A stretch of DNA of 64,000 nucleotides from NCBI GenBank assembly GCA_963932145.1, contig OZ010587.1, forward strand, positions 106,054,939 through 106,118,938, written 5' to 3'. The translations under genes were made by a program, and so were the position numbers. Shown one piece after another: positions 1 to 11,665 of the stretch (positions within the stretch are counted from its first letter, which is position 1; each line of letters begins with the position of its first letter). The notes beneath the pieces are model-generated. The model saw only the letters and a program-made list of their open reading frames with translations. It did not search any database and had not been told where the DNA came from. Source of the stretch: Acanthosepion lycidas (taxonomy: Eukaryota; Mollusca; Cephalopoda; Sepiida; Sepiidae).

Positions 1-380
1 TTCCTGGGAACTCGAAGTTGCCTGACCTTCATACATCGATAAAACGCTTGGAGAGTCCAGTATACTCATAATGACAACTTGTTTGTTAATGGTATATCAG
101 AGGTGATTTCAATGCTTGTTTGGCTACCTCATCCTTCAAACTATTGTGTTACCCCGGCTATCGGCTATCATGTTACCCCATTACACCCGCTCACGAACAG
201 TGGCGCCCAGTGCAAGGCAAGTGATAATCAAATCTGTGGTACTGAACGCGATATTTACCGTAATTTCTTTTTGGCCTGCATTATAATCATGTGCTGGATC
301 AAAACCAATAAACCAAAACAAGTGATCGATACAATTTTTTTTGTTTTCACTAAATTAAACAAAAGACAGCCGTTAAAAAA
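1..380. other. Unrecognised AT-rich sequence
   Basis: No domain, repeat or RNA motif that I recognise. A 115-codon open frame at 79-426 has no familiar motif and runs into the LINE remnant that follows, so I do not treat it as a gene. Confidence 0.4.
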
Positions 381-384
381 TATT

Positions 385-1190
385 GAATGGCGAAAGCTCT
401 TCCAAGATACGATCCGTGTTTGCTAGAATTATTTTTTTCATTTCATGAGAGATGGTGCAGCAGGGATTTTGTTGATTTGTTCTTGAGTTCCTTTCTTTAT
501 CAGACCCAAAGCTCCAACCACAACAGGAACAGTTTTAGATTTTAAATGCCACAATTTTTTTTTATTTACATCTCCAGGTGAGTGGAGAAAAAAATTAAAT
601 GGCGAAAGCTCTTCCAAGATACGAACCGTGTTTGCTAGAATTATTTTTTTTAATTCCATGTGAGATGGTGTAGCGGGGATTTTTAAAATTTGTTCTTGAG
701 TTTCTTTCTTTACCAGCCCCAAAGCTCCGCCCCAAACAGGAACAGTTTTAGGTTCAGCACAATGAATGTATTTTTAAGTTTTTTCAAAAATCATCGCAAA
801 GATATTTTTATCGTTTGGTACATTTATGTCAGTCAGTTTGCAAATTTTCCTTTTCTGTCTAGGCGTTTTGCTTGTATCTGTGATGATTGAAAAATACCAG
901 AAGACTGTAACAGCTGCTCCTTCAACTACAGACTCAGGATGATGTTTATACCAGTATGCAGCTGTTTTAATCCCGTAATGATGACAGATCTTTCAACTTC
1001 AGCTGCTTCTTGCTGCATTTCTCCGAGTTACCTGGCTATGTCGTGGTACCTCTATACTTTGAGCTGATCTACCTTCATGATTTTCTGATCCGTAGATACC
1101 GCAAACACTATCGGGATCCGTGTGCGCAAGTTTGATGTCAGGACGATTGCATTCCAAGAGCTTGTCAATCACTAATGTTCCCCACATGAG
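385..1190 (-). pseudogene. Decayed RLE-type LINE 3' end (family B), tandemly duplicated tail
   Basis: On the minus strand the pieces read like the C-terminus of a LINE with a restriction-like endonuclease. They include NRPDIKL near 1,150, WYKHHPESVVE near 950, DINVPND near 820, and twice the tail motif VPVVVGALGLIKK or a close variant (about 490-545 and 690-740). The intact protein at 55.5-59.2 kb has the same order: WYQHHPDPVTE, NRPDIVI, LIDMAVPAD, then VVVGALGLVGK. Here the segments are out of order and broken by stops, and the last 170 bp occur twice in direct orientation. The sequence differs enough from the 55.5 kb element to be a separate family. A second copy lies at 53.5-53.75 kb. Confidence 0.7.
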
Positions 1191-1212
1191 CTAAATTTGT
1201 TCACTTTCGGCG

Positions 1213-2170
1213 ACTTACTGTGGTGAATGGTCAGCAGATTATTGGCTGTTCGCTATTTACATTATTCGGACTATTAGTTTCATCTTTGTTGCCATATTTA
1301 TCACAAAGTTTCGGCCGTTGAACGCTCCAGCCTTCTTCAGGTGGTTGAAATGCCGAACAAAGATGATTACAATAGTCCGAATAATGTAAATAGTGTACAT
1401 AATACTTCATCTCTGAAATATAGAGAGATACTGAATGGCCGAAACGTTGTAATAAATATGGCGACAAAGATGAGGACAATAGTCCAAATAATGTAAATAG
1501 TGTACATAATACCTCATCTCAGATATATAGACAGATACTGAAAGGCCGAAACGTTGTGATAAATATGGCGTCAAACAAGAGATCAATAGTCCAAATAATG
1601 TAAATAGTGTACATAATACCTCATCTCAGATATTTAGACAGATACTGAAGGGCTGAAGCTTTGTAATAAATATGGCGACAAAGATGAGGACAATAGTCGG
1701 AATAATGTAAATAATGTACATAATACCTCATCCCAGAAATATAGACATATACGGAAAGGCCAAAACTTTGTAATAAATATTGCGACAAAGATGAAGACAA
1801 TAGTCCAAATAATAGTTTACATAATACCTCATCTCAGATATATAGACAGATACTGAAAGGCCGAAACATTATAATAAATATGGCGGCAAATATGAGGACA
1901 ATAGTTCAAATAATGTAAATAGTGTACATAATATCTAATCTCGGAAATATGGACAGATACTGAAAGGCCGAAACTTTGTAATAAATATGGCGACAAAGAT
2001 GAGGACAATAGTCCTAATAATTTAAATAGTTTACATAATACCTCATCTCAGAAATATAGACAGATACTGAAACGCCGAACGTTGTAATAAATATGGCAAC
2101 AAAGATGAGGACAATAGTCCGAATAATCTAACTAGTGTACGTAATACCGCATCTCAGAAATATAGACAGA
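1213..2170 (-). repeat. 107-bp satellite array, with an inverted first unit
   Basis: Tandem copies of a roughly 107-bp unit containing GGCCGAAACGTTGTAATAAA, ATGGCGACAAAGATGAGGAC and ATAATGTAAATAGTGTACAT. The first unit (about 1,245-1,345) is inverted relative to the rest and carries the SINE-like junction CACCTGAAGAAGG on the minus strand. The same unit recurs at 9.1-9.6, 27.4-28.3, 43.7-44.3 and 50.1 kb. Open frames across it are repeat artefacts. Confidence 0.9.
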
Positions 2171-2437
2171 TTCTTGGCTGTTCTTCCTACATATGTACAT
2201 ACGTATTCTGATTTCTTCTTCGCCATAATGCTGTCTGTAGTCTTTCTGTGGTAGGTGAGTTCAGCCTCTGGCCATACGTTGCTCGCTCTCGGCATCTTTA
2301 CTACACAACCTACGCAAGTGTAAATCAGTTGTTCTATCAATAGAGTACTTGATAGTATATATCCTTAAGGCTTGCTCTTATTCTGTACAGTTCATCCCGT
2401 CAATTTTGTTCTTCTGAATCCGTTTTTATGCCAACTC

Positions 2438-2438
<1 letters not shown>
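2171..2438. other. Unassigned sequence after the satellite
   Basis: A 70-codon minus-strand frame (2,128-2,340) has ordinary composition and could be a piece of a LINE post-RT region, but I see no diagnostic motif. Confidence 0.3.

Positions 2439-2480
<42 letters not shown>
2439..2480. repeat. (ATT)14 microsatellite
   Basis: Uninterrupted ATT triplets. Tracts of this type flank the RLE LINE copies at 53.7-60.3 kb, so this is a potential target of the same kind. Confidence 0.95.
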
Positions 2481-2989
2481 TCCAAGTTGAATGCCCGGAA
2501 AATGAAGTCTAATGAACCAGTGATGATGGGTGCTATGTAAGTATCCATATTCCATAAGCGTTTTTCTTTTTTTTTAATGCTGGATCAGTTGAGCCGGCTC
2601 TCTCAAACAAATCTGCGGCATCCGAACGAAAGCCGATCAAGTGTAGCTGAGGGTCGTATTCATTCAGACGCGCAATTTAATCGTAGGAGTTTCAGTAGGA
2701 ATTTCTCAACCACCTTCTTAAAAAGATTTTGATCTCTTGGAAATGCAGCATCACCAACCAAGCACTTTATGTTGAAATTTATCAGCTATAATAATATCGG
2801 CTATCATATGTCCAACCTTACGGGCGTCTCCTTTTTTTTTGGTGAGATCACTTCTTGTTCACGTTAAATCCGTACTTCCTCCTGAGACGCTAGGGGAGAT
2901 TTTGACGGGTCTTAACGTGGTGCCCATTGTAGTCCCTTTTGAGCAACCATTTCCCTACCCCATGATATGGGTCACCTTTTCCACCTCCA
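2481..2989. other. Unassigned, probably decayed transposable element
   Basis: No open frame and no recognised repeat. The base composition is richer in G and C than the neighbouring microsatellites. Short minus-strand phrases adjoin the RTE-like tail at 3.0-3.35 kb and may belong to the same insertion. Confidence 0.3.
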
Positions 2990-3345
2990 TCCCACATACT
3001 CTTCCTATATTCGACTACACTTCTACGACATAAGCGATCATGGGTCTACACAACATCCAATCTCGTGTGGCTCTTGGCAATTTTTCTTCCTTTGCTAAAG
3101 CTCCCATTCCCTTATTATGCCATGTATTCAAACAAAACTGTCAGGTAAATGACTCTCTGCCTTCCCCTATCTGCCAATTTGCCTTGTGAGTTTTAAGTTT
3201 TCCAAGCTCTCTTTCCAAGGCGTCCAAGTAATTTCACCTTTCTTTTTTTGATTTTGAGTAGAAGGTTTTTTACTATTTACATCGCGATTTCCTTGTTGCT
3301 TACTTGCTCCGTCCATGGAATTTTCAGTATCTTTCTGTAGAACAA
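2990..3345 (-). pseudogene. RTE-like LINE C-terminal fragment
   Basis: Minus-strand translation gives pieces of the post-RT tail also seen at 38.1, 43.6 and 61.7 kb. These are IPWTEQVSNKEI, then KNLLLKIKKRKVKLLG, then GRQRVIYLTVLFEYMA, and a final THDRL where intact relatives have a (T/M)IA motif. Frameshifts and stops separate the pieces. It is a 5'-truncated relic with no catalytic RT motif. Confidence 0.65.
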
Positions 3346-3379
3346 TATTTCATTTCAGCTGTCTCTAGTTTCTTTTTCT

Positions 3380-4270
<891 letters not shown>

Positions 4271-4739
4271 TTTGTCGAAACGTACTGGTCCCGATAAGAA
4301 AGATGATTGTATTTATCCGAACAATTCATTGAATAACAAATGAAGAATGTGCTCTTATCAAGTTCATCTTTTCATTGTTGCCTCTATACACGATTTCTTT
4401 CCAGCTTTGGTGTTTTTACATATTTCATGCAGTGAATTGGCGAATTAGACAAAACAGTTCTGCATTGATTAATGCAAATTTGATGCAGCATAGCCAATCA
4501 TTTGCAAATTGTCGAACTCATAAATATAGTGTTAGTTTCAGCATCAATACATTATTATAGTTTCTCAAATTCGATGTCAGACATTTTTTCTGGCGATATT
4601 TAGTGAAAGAAAGCGTACTTCCGGAGACACAATGGCAAATATGATAGATAGCCCACCAACCCACACCGAGCAGGAGTAGAGTACGGTACAACAACATAAA
4701 CACATACACACACACACACGCGTACATATTTACACACAT
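4271..4739. other. Unassigned AT-rich sequence
   Basis: No recognised feature apart from the short repeat segment at 4,655-4,700 described for the preceding block. Confidence 0.35.
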
Positions 4740-4745
4740 AGATAC

Positions 4746-4777
<32 letters not shown>

Positions 4778-4890
4778 ATTAATCAATAGCTTCTGTGATA
4801 CAAGATTCACGGGAATCAATCACACAGAGACGCATACACACACACACACTCACATACACAAATACAGACACACACACACAAACAAACACG

Positions 4891-4943
<53 letters not shown>

Positions 4944-5016
4944 GTATGTGGGGGTGTGTGTGTGCGCGTGTGTATTTATCCGTAGTTTTTAAGATACAAG
5001 ATTCACGGCAAACAAT

Positions 5017-5085
<69 letters not shown>

Positions 5086-5160
5086 GAATGTATGTATGTG
5101 TATGTGTATATTAATCAATAGCTTCTGTGATACAAGATTTACGGCAATCAATCACACGCA

Positions 5161-5215
<55 letters not shown>

Positions 5216-5315
5216 CATATATATATGTATGTATGTATTTATGTATATACGTGTGTGTGTGTGTGTATTAATCCATAGCTTTTTCGAATAAGATTCACGG
5301 TAATCAATCAATTTT
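4740..5315. repeat. Composite tandem repeat with (CA)n and (TA)n
   Basis: A 50-bp core containing AATAGCTTCTGTGATACAAG and a TCACGG-AATCAATCA motif recurs at about 4,776-4,826, 4,970-5,020, 5,106-5,158 and 5,265-5,310. The copies are separated by (CA)n and (TA)n tracts of varying length. It looks like a higher-order tandem array whose spacing changed by microsatellite slippage. Confidence 0.85.
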
Positions 5316-5689
5316 ATACCAAATTCGATCTCGTGCTGCTTCTTGTCCAACGCCAAAATAAGTTTAGGAATATGTAAGTCAAAGACTTTCTTCGGAACGG
5401 TATCTCATTACATAAGGCTCCAAGTGTGCGTTTTAAACTTTAAAAAATCCCTGATAACCACGAAGGAGACGAGAGTGAACGTGAAATAATATTGCGCATG
5501 TTCATTGTTTGATTAAAATGAAGCTGAAACTTGTGTTGAGATGAACTATGAGAAAATAGGAACAAAAACTGTCATCGATTTAGTGACCGTCACCAAAAAC
5601 TGTCAAAAACTGTCAAAAACTGTCACCGATACTGCGGTGAGAAACAAAAACGACCAGTCTACAAATTTCCAGAGAGACCATAGAGAGAA

Positions 5690-6388
5690 GAAGACAAACT
5701 CCTGAACTATGTAAAGTCTTTCACCTATCTTGGTAGCAAAGTCAATTACAGTGGAACTTTAGATGATGAAATCATGCATCGGGTTGCTAAGGCTACCAGT
5801 GCTTTCGGCAAATTTCGCCATCGCTTGTGGAATGAGCGGGGTATTCGACTGGATACGAAAATTCGGGTTTACAGAGCTGTTGTACTTTCCATCCTTTTGT
5901 ATGGCTTTGAGTCGTGGACTCCATACAGGTACCATATACGCCAGCTGGATGTTTTCCATAAAAGCTGTCTGCGTGCAATCTGTGGAGTTAAGCTTCAAGA
6001 TAGGACATCTGACGTAGACTTGTTTAACAGGTGTAATATTGGATGAATCGAGACTTTTCTCACACAGTCTCAATAACGGTGGACTGGTCATGTCTTGAGA
6101 ATGTCTGATGACGGGATACCCAAGATCCTAATATACAGCCAGTTAGATCAGGGCTACAGGAATATAGGACGCCGATGACTAAGATACAAAGACAAGCTGA
6201 AAAGCAACTTGTCAGCTGTCAATATACCACATAACACCCTTGAGCACTTAGCCTTGGATCGGGTAGAATGGAGATCAACGTGTTTTAGTGGACTCAGCAG
6301 TTTTCATTCTGCTTGTCTGAATCATCTTCGAGAAGCGAGAGCAAGATCTAAAAGGTCATCCAACAGTAAAATTGTCTCAATCGTGTAA
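5690..6388 (+). pseudogene. LINE reverse-transcriptase C-terminal region (CR1/RTE-like)
   Basis: Plus-strand frames give the conserved post-RT segment of non-LTR retrotransposons. Phrases are FTYLGSKVNYSGTLDDEI (about 5,720-5,775), RVYRAVVLSILLYGFESWTP (5,867-5,930), QLDVFHKSCLRAICGVK (about 5,942-5,992), then a broken GHVLRMSDDGIPK and a final region rich in R and S ending near 6,388. Intact relatives carry RT and an upstream AP-type endonuclease, neither of which is present here. A stop follows CNIG at 6,046, and the later pieces need frame changes. The clade assignment is tentative. Confidence 0.75.
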
Positions 6389-6589
6389 CACTATTACTGT
6401 CTATCCTTCAAAATGTTAAAAAACAAAATATTAAAAAACAACACTAAACTATTTGAGTTTCTTTTCCCCACGTTTTTAGATAAGAAGTTTAGCCATCTTG
6501 ACACCATTTGTTGTATGAATCATCTAAAAAACTATTAGTTACTGAACCGGAAAGAGAACAGGTTAAAATCCTTTTTGTAGCCCCACTAT

Positions 6590-6835
6590 ATCTTCCCAAC
6601 TGAGCAATGGTGAGAGGAAAGACATCATTTAGGCCTACAGTAATGATATAATTATTCATTCTCTGGATTCCACCTTCAAAGTCCGTTCGAGAACCATCAA
6701 GGGAACAGTGAATAAGTTTATAAAAAGTGGGAACAGTAACTGGATCATTGAGGTCACAACAAGAGGGATCATCATTTCAATTCAGATAAATACATCCTTA
6801 TCATTACATTGCATATTTGCATCCTTGATTAAGAT
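6590..6835 (+). pseudogene. Tc1/mariner-type transposase N-terminal HTH fragment
   Basis: The plus strand reads SQLSNGERKDII, a stop, AYSNDIIIHSLDSTFKVRSR and TIKGTVNKF, a helix-turn-helix start typical of Tc1/mariner-like transposases. Sister copies are at 8.16-8.39 kb (no stop in the same stretch) and at 49.4-49.64 kb (minus). No catalytic domain follows, so this is a non-autonomous remnant. Confidence 0.6.
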
Positions 6836-7109
6836 AAAGCTAAAACTCGTGTTGACGTGAACTATGAGAAAATAGAAACAAAAACTGTCATCGATTTCGA
6901 GTTTTGCTCTGATGAAAGAACTGCCAGGAAATTGAAAAAAATATTAACGATATATATATATATGTGTGTGTGTGTGTGAAAATATATAGAAAATTAAACA
7001 CCCTACACCCCTTTTTATTTAAACAATCGCTCTAGCCGTTAGCATAGAAATTTTGATTTCAATAATGAATATGCTATTAAAACACGTAAATTTCAGAAAT
7101 AAGTTATTC

Positions 7110-7235
7110 CCCCAAAAAATTTCGCTTGAAGATGGAACAGAGCTTACTTTAATTCAATTTAATTCAAATAATTATATTGAAGTTTTCGGCTCTTGTTTTA
7201 AAACATGAGAACTCTTATGTAGCGTGTTGGAATCA
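7110..7235 (+). repeat. Hammerhead-like hairpin repeat, decayed copy
   Basis: The same family as the better copy at 14,326-14,433 (minus). It retains CGCTTGAAGATGGAAC, a central AT-rich spacer, then ACATGAGAACTCTTATGTAG. In hammerhead terms the GAAA after stem II has become AAAA and the core starts UUGA rather than CUGA, so self-cleavage is unlikely. Confidence 0.5.
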
Positions 7236-7249
7236 TATTTTTAAATAAA

Positions 7250-7291
<42 letters not shown>

Positions 7292-7325
7292 TTTATTTAA
7301 AAATATGATTATATATATATATATA
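7227..7325. repeat. Palindrome around a (TA)n tract
   Basis: ATCATATTTTTAAATAAATA on the left is mirrored by its complement on the right across a (TA)n centre. It is probably a hairpin-mediated rearrangement of the adjacent repeat end. Confidence 0.75.
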
Positions 7326-7579
7326 GTCAAACCTAGAGAGCTAGACCATACCTACCAAGGTATCACCTAAGCGGATCGTCAGGGAAAGCACTTTTTTAGT
7401 TAGATGATTAATCGTATCGGTTTTTTTTCTTTGGGCTTTGGACCTGCATGCTGTACGATTATTTTCGAAAGACGTTCATGTTCCTAGCCATTTGTTTTTT
7501 TAAAACCTCTTTTCCTTAGAAATTGATTTGACCATTAGTAAATCAAGAAACAGAAGGTTTTCCGAGACGAGTGTAGTTA

Positions 7580-7641
<62 letters not shown>

Positions 7642-7659
7642 CGGTTCATGAAATACGGT
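7326..7659. other. Unassigned sequence with a (TA)n tract
   Basis: No recognised gene. A (TA)n tract lies at 7,580-7,638. Confidence 0.4.
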
Positions 7660-8145
7660 AGACAAGCTGCTTTTATTTACTTTTTTATATAATTTCTCAT
7701 GAAATCTAATATTTTTTTCTTTTTAGATGATAAATTATATAAAAACTGTCCGAATGTTCTTTTTATCCGAGCGCTTTCGGCTATTCATTATACTCATTAA
7801 GGAATTGTATTCCTGGTCAATCAAAATTCGTAAATAATTATATAGGCCATACTACAACATATTGACACGCAGACTCACTCTACACTTTTCTGGCCATAGT
7901 TCAATTTGATCTCATTTAAATATTCATTGAAACCTACCAGACACTATTCGGAACATACTTGTTGATAACACTAATATAATAGCATCATCTACACGCAAAA
8001 AAAAGGCTAAAAATAATGGAAGCCTTATTAATAAAAACAAAAAAAACAACACTTAATAATATTAACTTTGAACATGGACACAATATCTTGACCGTGTTTT
8101 GAAAAATGAAAACATCTTATAAAACATACATGCAACAAACTAGTT
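7660..8145 (-). repeat. Dispersed repeat family D
   Basis: Contains ATCCGAGCGCTTTCGGCTAT (about 7,766-7,785), AAAAACTGTC and a second segment with GCCTTATTAATAAAAACAAA and GACCGTGTTTTGAAAAATGA. Other copies are at 13.31-13.62 kb and 15.26-15.53 kb, with a partial copy at 12.2 kb. The GGCTA - TAGCCGAAAGCGCTCGG segment resembles a decayed hammerhead stem II/III (see findings). Confidence 0.75.
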
Positions 8146-8159
8146 CTTATTTAACAGTT

Positions 8160-8395
8160 AAAATATTTAAAATGCCTTCCCAACTGAGCAATGGTGAGAG
8201 GAAAGAGATCATTCAGGCCTACAGTAATGATATCATTATTCATTCTCTGGATTCCACTTTCAAAGTCCGTTCAAGAACCATTAAGGGAACAGTGAATAAG
8301 TTTATAAAAATAAGGGAACAGTAACTGGATCGTGAGATCCAAACAGCAAGATGGATCATCATTTCAATTCAGATAAATACATACTCATCGTTTAA
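8160..8395 (+). pseudogene. Tc1/mariner-type HTH fragment
   Basis: An open frame of 72 codons (8,106-8,324) includes MPSQLSNGERKEIIQAYSND, then IIIHSLDSTFKVRSRTIKG and TVNKFIK. The residues match the fragments at 6.6 kb and 49.5 kb. It lacks a DDE/D domain. It follows directly on repeat family D. Confidence 0.65.
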
Positions 8396-8960
8396 AGTAG
8401 CGTCCGATAGTGTTATAAAAAAATCGGATAGATATCTTTAATCTTTGCTAAGACAACGGTTCAAAGTTTAATCTAACAATTAGACAATTTTGCTGTTACA
8501 GGATTTGGACAATTTTGCTGTTCGACCCAGTACACTTAAAAATTTTCCTCTACGTATTTCATAGACACCCCACCAAGTTCGAGTGCTTTCATTTAGGTTT
8601 TACTACAGCTCGCCTAATTCAAGGCTCAAGAGTCACTGAGGGTAGAGGGTGACTGAAAGGCGTGAAAGGAGGAAGTATGACGTGCATGTTATGAGGATAT
8701 GCTGGATAGATAAAGGCTGATCCTAGACTTGAAGGTATTAAGATTATAATAATCGAGGAAGCACCTATCTGGGAAATTGTTTCACAAAATAACAATCCTG
8801 GGGAACAAGATGTGTAAGTAGAAGTTCCTCCTTACCAATGTGTTCAGGCCTGACGATTGTGTTCAAGCATCATACAGACTGTCACCACTCATTGTCAGAC
8901 GCGACATCCATTTTTATAATTTTATATTTTTATATCTACATACGCTCTATCTCTGATATG
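8396..8960. other. Unassigned sequence
   Basis: No gene recognised. A short motif TTCAGGCCTGACGATTG at about 8,847 recurs at about 41,150 together with AGACTGTCACC downstream, so it marks a small dispersed repeat. Confidence 0.4.
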
Positions 8961-8965
8961 TAGCA

Positions 8966-9086
8966 CTTTTACGCATAAATTAGCATATCTTAAAATTTTA
9001 CGCATAAATTAACATATCTTCAAATTTTACGCATAAATTAGCATATCTTCAAATTTTACGCATAAATAAGCATATCTTAAAATTAT
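8966..9086 (+). repeat. 29-bp minisatellite, about 4 copies
   Basis: ACGCATAAATTAGCATATCT starts at 8,971, 9,000, 9,029 and 9,058, an exact 29-bp period with minor substitutions. Confidence 0.95.
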
Positions 9087-9139
9087 ATTTTTACATATAT
9101 AGCGAGGTCATCTGTTTATTGTGTTGTGCTAGACAATCT

Positions 9140-9612
9140 TATATTATCTATCTATATTTCTGAGATGAGGTATTATGTACACTAGTTACATTATTCGGAC
9201 TATTATTCTCATCTTTGTTGCCATATTTATTACAACATTTCGGCCTTTCAGTATCTGTCTATATTTCTGAGATGACGTATTATCTACACTATTTACATTA
9301 TTCGGACTATTGTCCTCATCTTTGTCGCCATATTTATTACAATGTTTTGGCCTTTCAGTATCTGTCTATATTTCTGAGATGAGGTATTATGTACACTATT
9401 TACATTATTCGGACTATTGTCCTCATCTTTGTCGCCATATTACAACGTTTCGGCCTTTCAGTATCTGTCTATATTTCTGAGATGAGGTATTATGTACACT
9501 ATTTACATTATTCGGACTATTGTCCTCATCTTTGTCGCCATATTTATTACAACATTTCGGCCTTTCAATATCTGTCTATATTTCTGAGATGAGGTATTAT
9601 GTACACTATTTA
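9140..9612 (+). repeat. 107-bp satellite array
   Basis: GAGATGAGGTATTATGTACA and related starts occur at 9,162 and 9,269 and at similar spacing after that, which fixes the period at 107 bp. One unit is shortened by deletion of TTTAT near 9,440. It ends in unrelated AT-rich sequence. Confidence 0.95.
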
Positions 9613-9689
9613 TATTTACTTGGTCTAGAAATATTTGTTCCAAAAGATAGGTTTTCCTTTTGTAATTATTCATATATATATATAATTTT

Positions 9690-9700
9690 TGTAATTATTC

Positions 9701-9749
<49 letters not shown>

Positions 9750-9905
9750 CACATATATATATATATATATATAAGTGACTTAAATTAATACTGTCATTTT
9801 ACAGATATATTTTAGTTATATCTTAAATATTTTTACACATATACATACACATATACATACACATAATATACATACACATATATATGTGTGTGCGTGTGTA
9901 TGTGT
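9690..9905. repeat. (TA)n and (CACATA)n tracts
   Basis: Interrupted TA dinucleotides at 9,697-9,772, then TACACATA-type short tandem units to about 9,900. Confidence 0.9.
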
Positions 9906-10129
9906 AAGGACAAGATCAATTTACGTCACTTATGATCCTCCAAAATTTACCTAGAATTTTAGACAGTTCATCTGATAAATATTTATAAGCTGCTCTTAAA
10001 TTTACAAATTTTGAAAAGCTGACAACATTTTTAGAAATATTAGTTGAAAAATAAAATCAGCATTTGACTCGATAAATCCTGCCAGAAGACGAAACGCGTC
10101 GGCTAATATAAGTTTCTCTTTTGCCTTTG

Positions 10130-10191
<62 letters not shown>

Positions 10192-10289
10192 GTGTATATA
10201 ATCTATAAAACAATACACTTGTAAAAAATTGGTAAAAATATAAAAATAATATATCGAGCTTTTAACTTCAAAAATCGGGATGTCAGTTG

Positions 10290-10645
10290 AACCGATACCT
10301 TGGTTTCAACCTTACGGTATCCTCAGGCGATTTTTATCAAATGACCTCTTAACGCTTTATTTTTTTTTTTTGTTAAATGAACGCTATAATATTTTCTAAA
10401 AAAATAAATAGACAAACGAACGACTTTGGGTGTAAAACAGAGGGAAGAGGATGATTGTAAAGAAGAAGAAGAAGTAGAAGAAGAAGGAGAAGAAAAGCAA
10501 GGTTATTATAAAAGTATCCCCCACCAAAAAAAAAAACAAAAAAACAGCAACAACAACAGTAAAAAAAAAAAAAAAAGCAAAAATAAATAAATAAAAATAA
10601 AGCGTTACGAGGATACCGTGAGGTTGAAACGTGCTGACTTGGCTT
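10290..10645. repeat. Inverted pair bounding an A/T-rich centre
   Basis: TTTCAACCTTACGGTATCCT near 10,301 is mirrored by AGGATACCGTGAGGTTGAAA near 10,610. GCGTTAAGAGGTC and related sequence extend the arms towards the centre. The minus reading of the left arm gives CUGAGGA, a short stem and GAAAC, another hammerhead-like pattern but without a convincing stem I. Confidence 0.7.
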
Positions 10646-10885
10646 TTTGTGAGCTTCCGAGTCGGCGTCTGTCGAACTCTCTGCATTAGCAGAGAGGAAC
10701 CCAGACGAGGCTTTGCCGAAAGGCAAGGTTTCGTTCGGGGAGGTAGACAGGGCCTGAACCCGTCTAGGCGGGTTCAAAGGCTATATTTTTGGCCAAGCCT
10801 AGGGGCTCGGAGATACCCACATTAAACCGGCCTTGTGCCACATTCGGTCCTCGTGGGTGGATTGATAAATACCGTAAGGTTGAAA
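10640..10885 (+). repeat. GC-rich dispersed repeat domain (candidate SINE body)
   Basis: Shares AACTCTCTGC, GGGGAGGTA, CCTGAACCCGT-GGGTTCAAAG, ATATTTTTGGCC, GGGGCTCGGAGAT and CCGGCCTTGTGCCACAT with 25.02-25.44 kb. A more diverged version is at 17.0-17.29 kb and a short end-piece at 48.96 kb. It stands out in base composition from its AT-rich surroundings. A conserved central domain of an invertebrate SINE superfamily is one explanation, but I cannot confirm it. Confidence 0.65.
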
Positions 10886-10974
10886 CGAAAATCGCGGATT
10901 CAACTGACCTCCTGATTTTTAAAGTTATATATATAGAGAGAAAGAGAGGGAGAGAAATAATTAGGAGGATTTGA

Positions 10975-11145
10975 GATAATTATAATTAAGTAATTCATCG
11001 AGTCTAGAAGAAACCTCAACAGAATGCAGGAAGTAATGGACGGCCGTTTCGTCCTAAATTTGGGACTCATATAGGACGAAACAGCCGTCCAGTGCTTTCT
11101 GCATTCTGTTGAGGTTTCTTCTATACTCGAAGAATTACTTAATTA

Positions 11146-11150
<5 letters not shown>
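10975..11150. repeat. Near-perfect palindrome with about 80-bp arms
   Basis: Left arm AGAAGAAACCTCAACAGAAT and right arm ATTCTGTTGAGGTTTCTTCT are exact complements, and the symmetry extends outward to AATTAAGTAATTC and GAATTACTTAATT. The centre (11,040-11,096) carries TAGGACGAAAC in both orientations next to self-complementary ACGGCCGT. This resembles hammerhead stem II, GAAA and a palindromic stem III, but the CUGANGA box is degraded. Confidence 0.9.

Positions 11151-11208
<58 letters not shown>
11151..11208. repeat. (TA)n tract
   Basis: Uninterrupted TA dinucleotides directly abutting the palindrome. Confidence 0.95.
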
Positions 11209-11212
<4 letters not shown>

Positions 11213-11534
11213 AAAAAACTGCCGAAACTATACAATTAAATATTCACCAAAGAAGAATGGTATCTTGAAGTACATATAACAGTTAATGTGCGCATATATT
11301 ATATTAGAATTATAAAAAAATAATTAATAAATAAATCACATTCTTTTTGTGCAGTCTCGCTCCCAATAGTCGTTACCCATGACGTCACGACAGACTATTT
11401 CAAACGTGCAGTTTCCCAAAGAATGCCTGGAATTCTAAGTACCACATAGGCACCAGATCGTTTCTTGATAAAATCGAAAGAGCTTGGACAAAAATAACAA
11501 AATATGAACTTTGGACAGTTTATCCACAACTTCA

Positions 11535-11665
11535 GTTTTTATCCCGACATCGATGTTTCTTGGTAGAATTTCCTCTTCATCATGAGTAATCGATTTTTTT
11601 TCAACAACTACCCCTGATGACTGGAAACTTTACTAAGAAACATCGATGTTCGGATAAAAATGGAT
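11535..11665. repeat. Inverted pair with ACATCGATGT motif
   Basis: ACATCGATGTTTCTTGGTAG at about 11,550 and its partner TTTACTAAGAAACATCGATG at about 11,630 form the arms, each reading GAAACATCGATGT outward. CCTGATGA (plus, 11,608) and ATGATGA (minus, 11,580) precede them, giving a hammerhead-like order in both arms. Confidence 0.6.

Noticed and set aside
79-426. 115-codon frame as a gene
   Set aside because: Low-complexity composition, no motif, and its end overlaps the decayed LINE.
10062-10105. Hammerhead at CCTGCCAGAAGACGAAACGC
   Set aside because: GAAACGCGTC fits the 3' half with a palindromic stem III, but no CUGANGA box or stem I is present.
10290-10360. Hammerhead on the minus strand at CGCCTGAGGATACCGTAAGG
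   Set aside because: The CUGAGGA and GAAACC parts fit, and stem III could form, but no stem I can be drawn.
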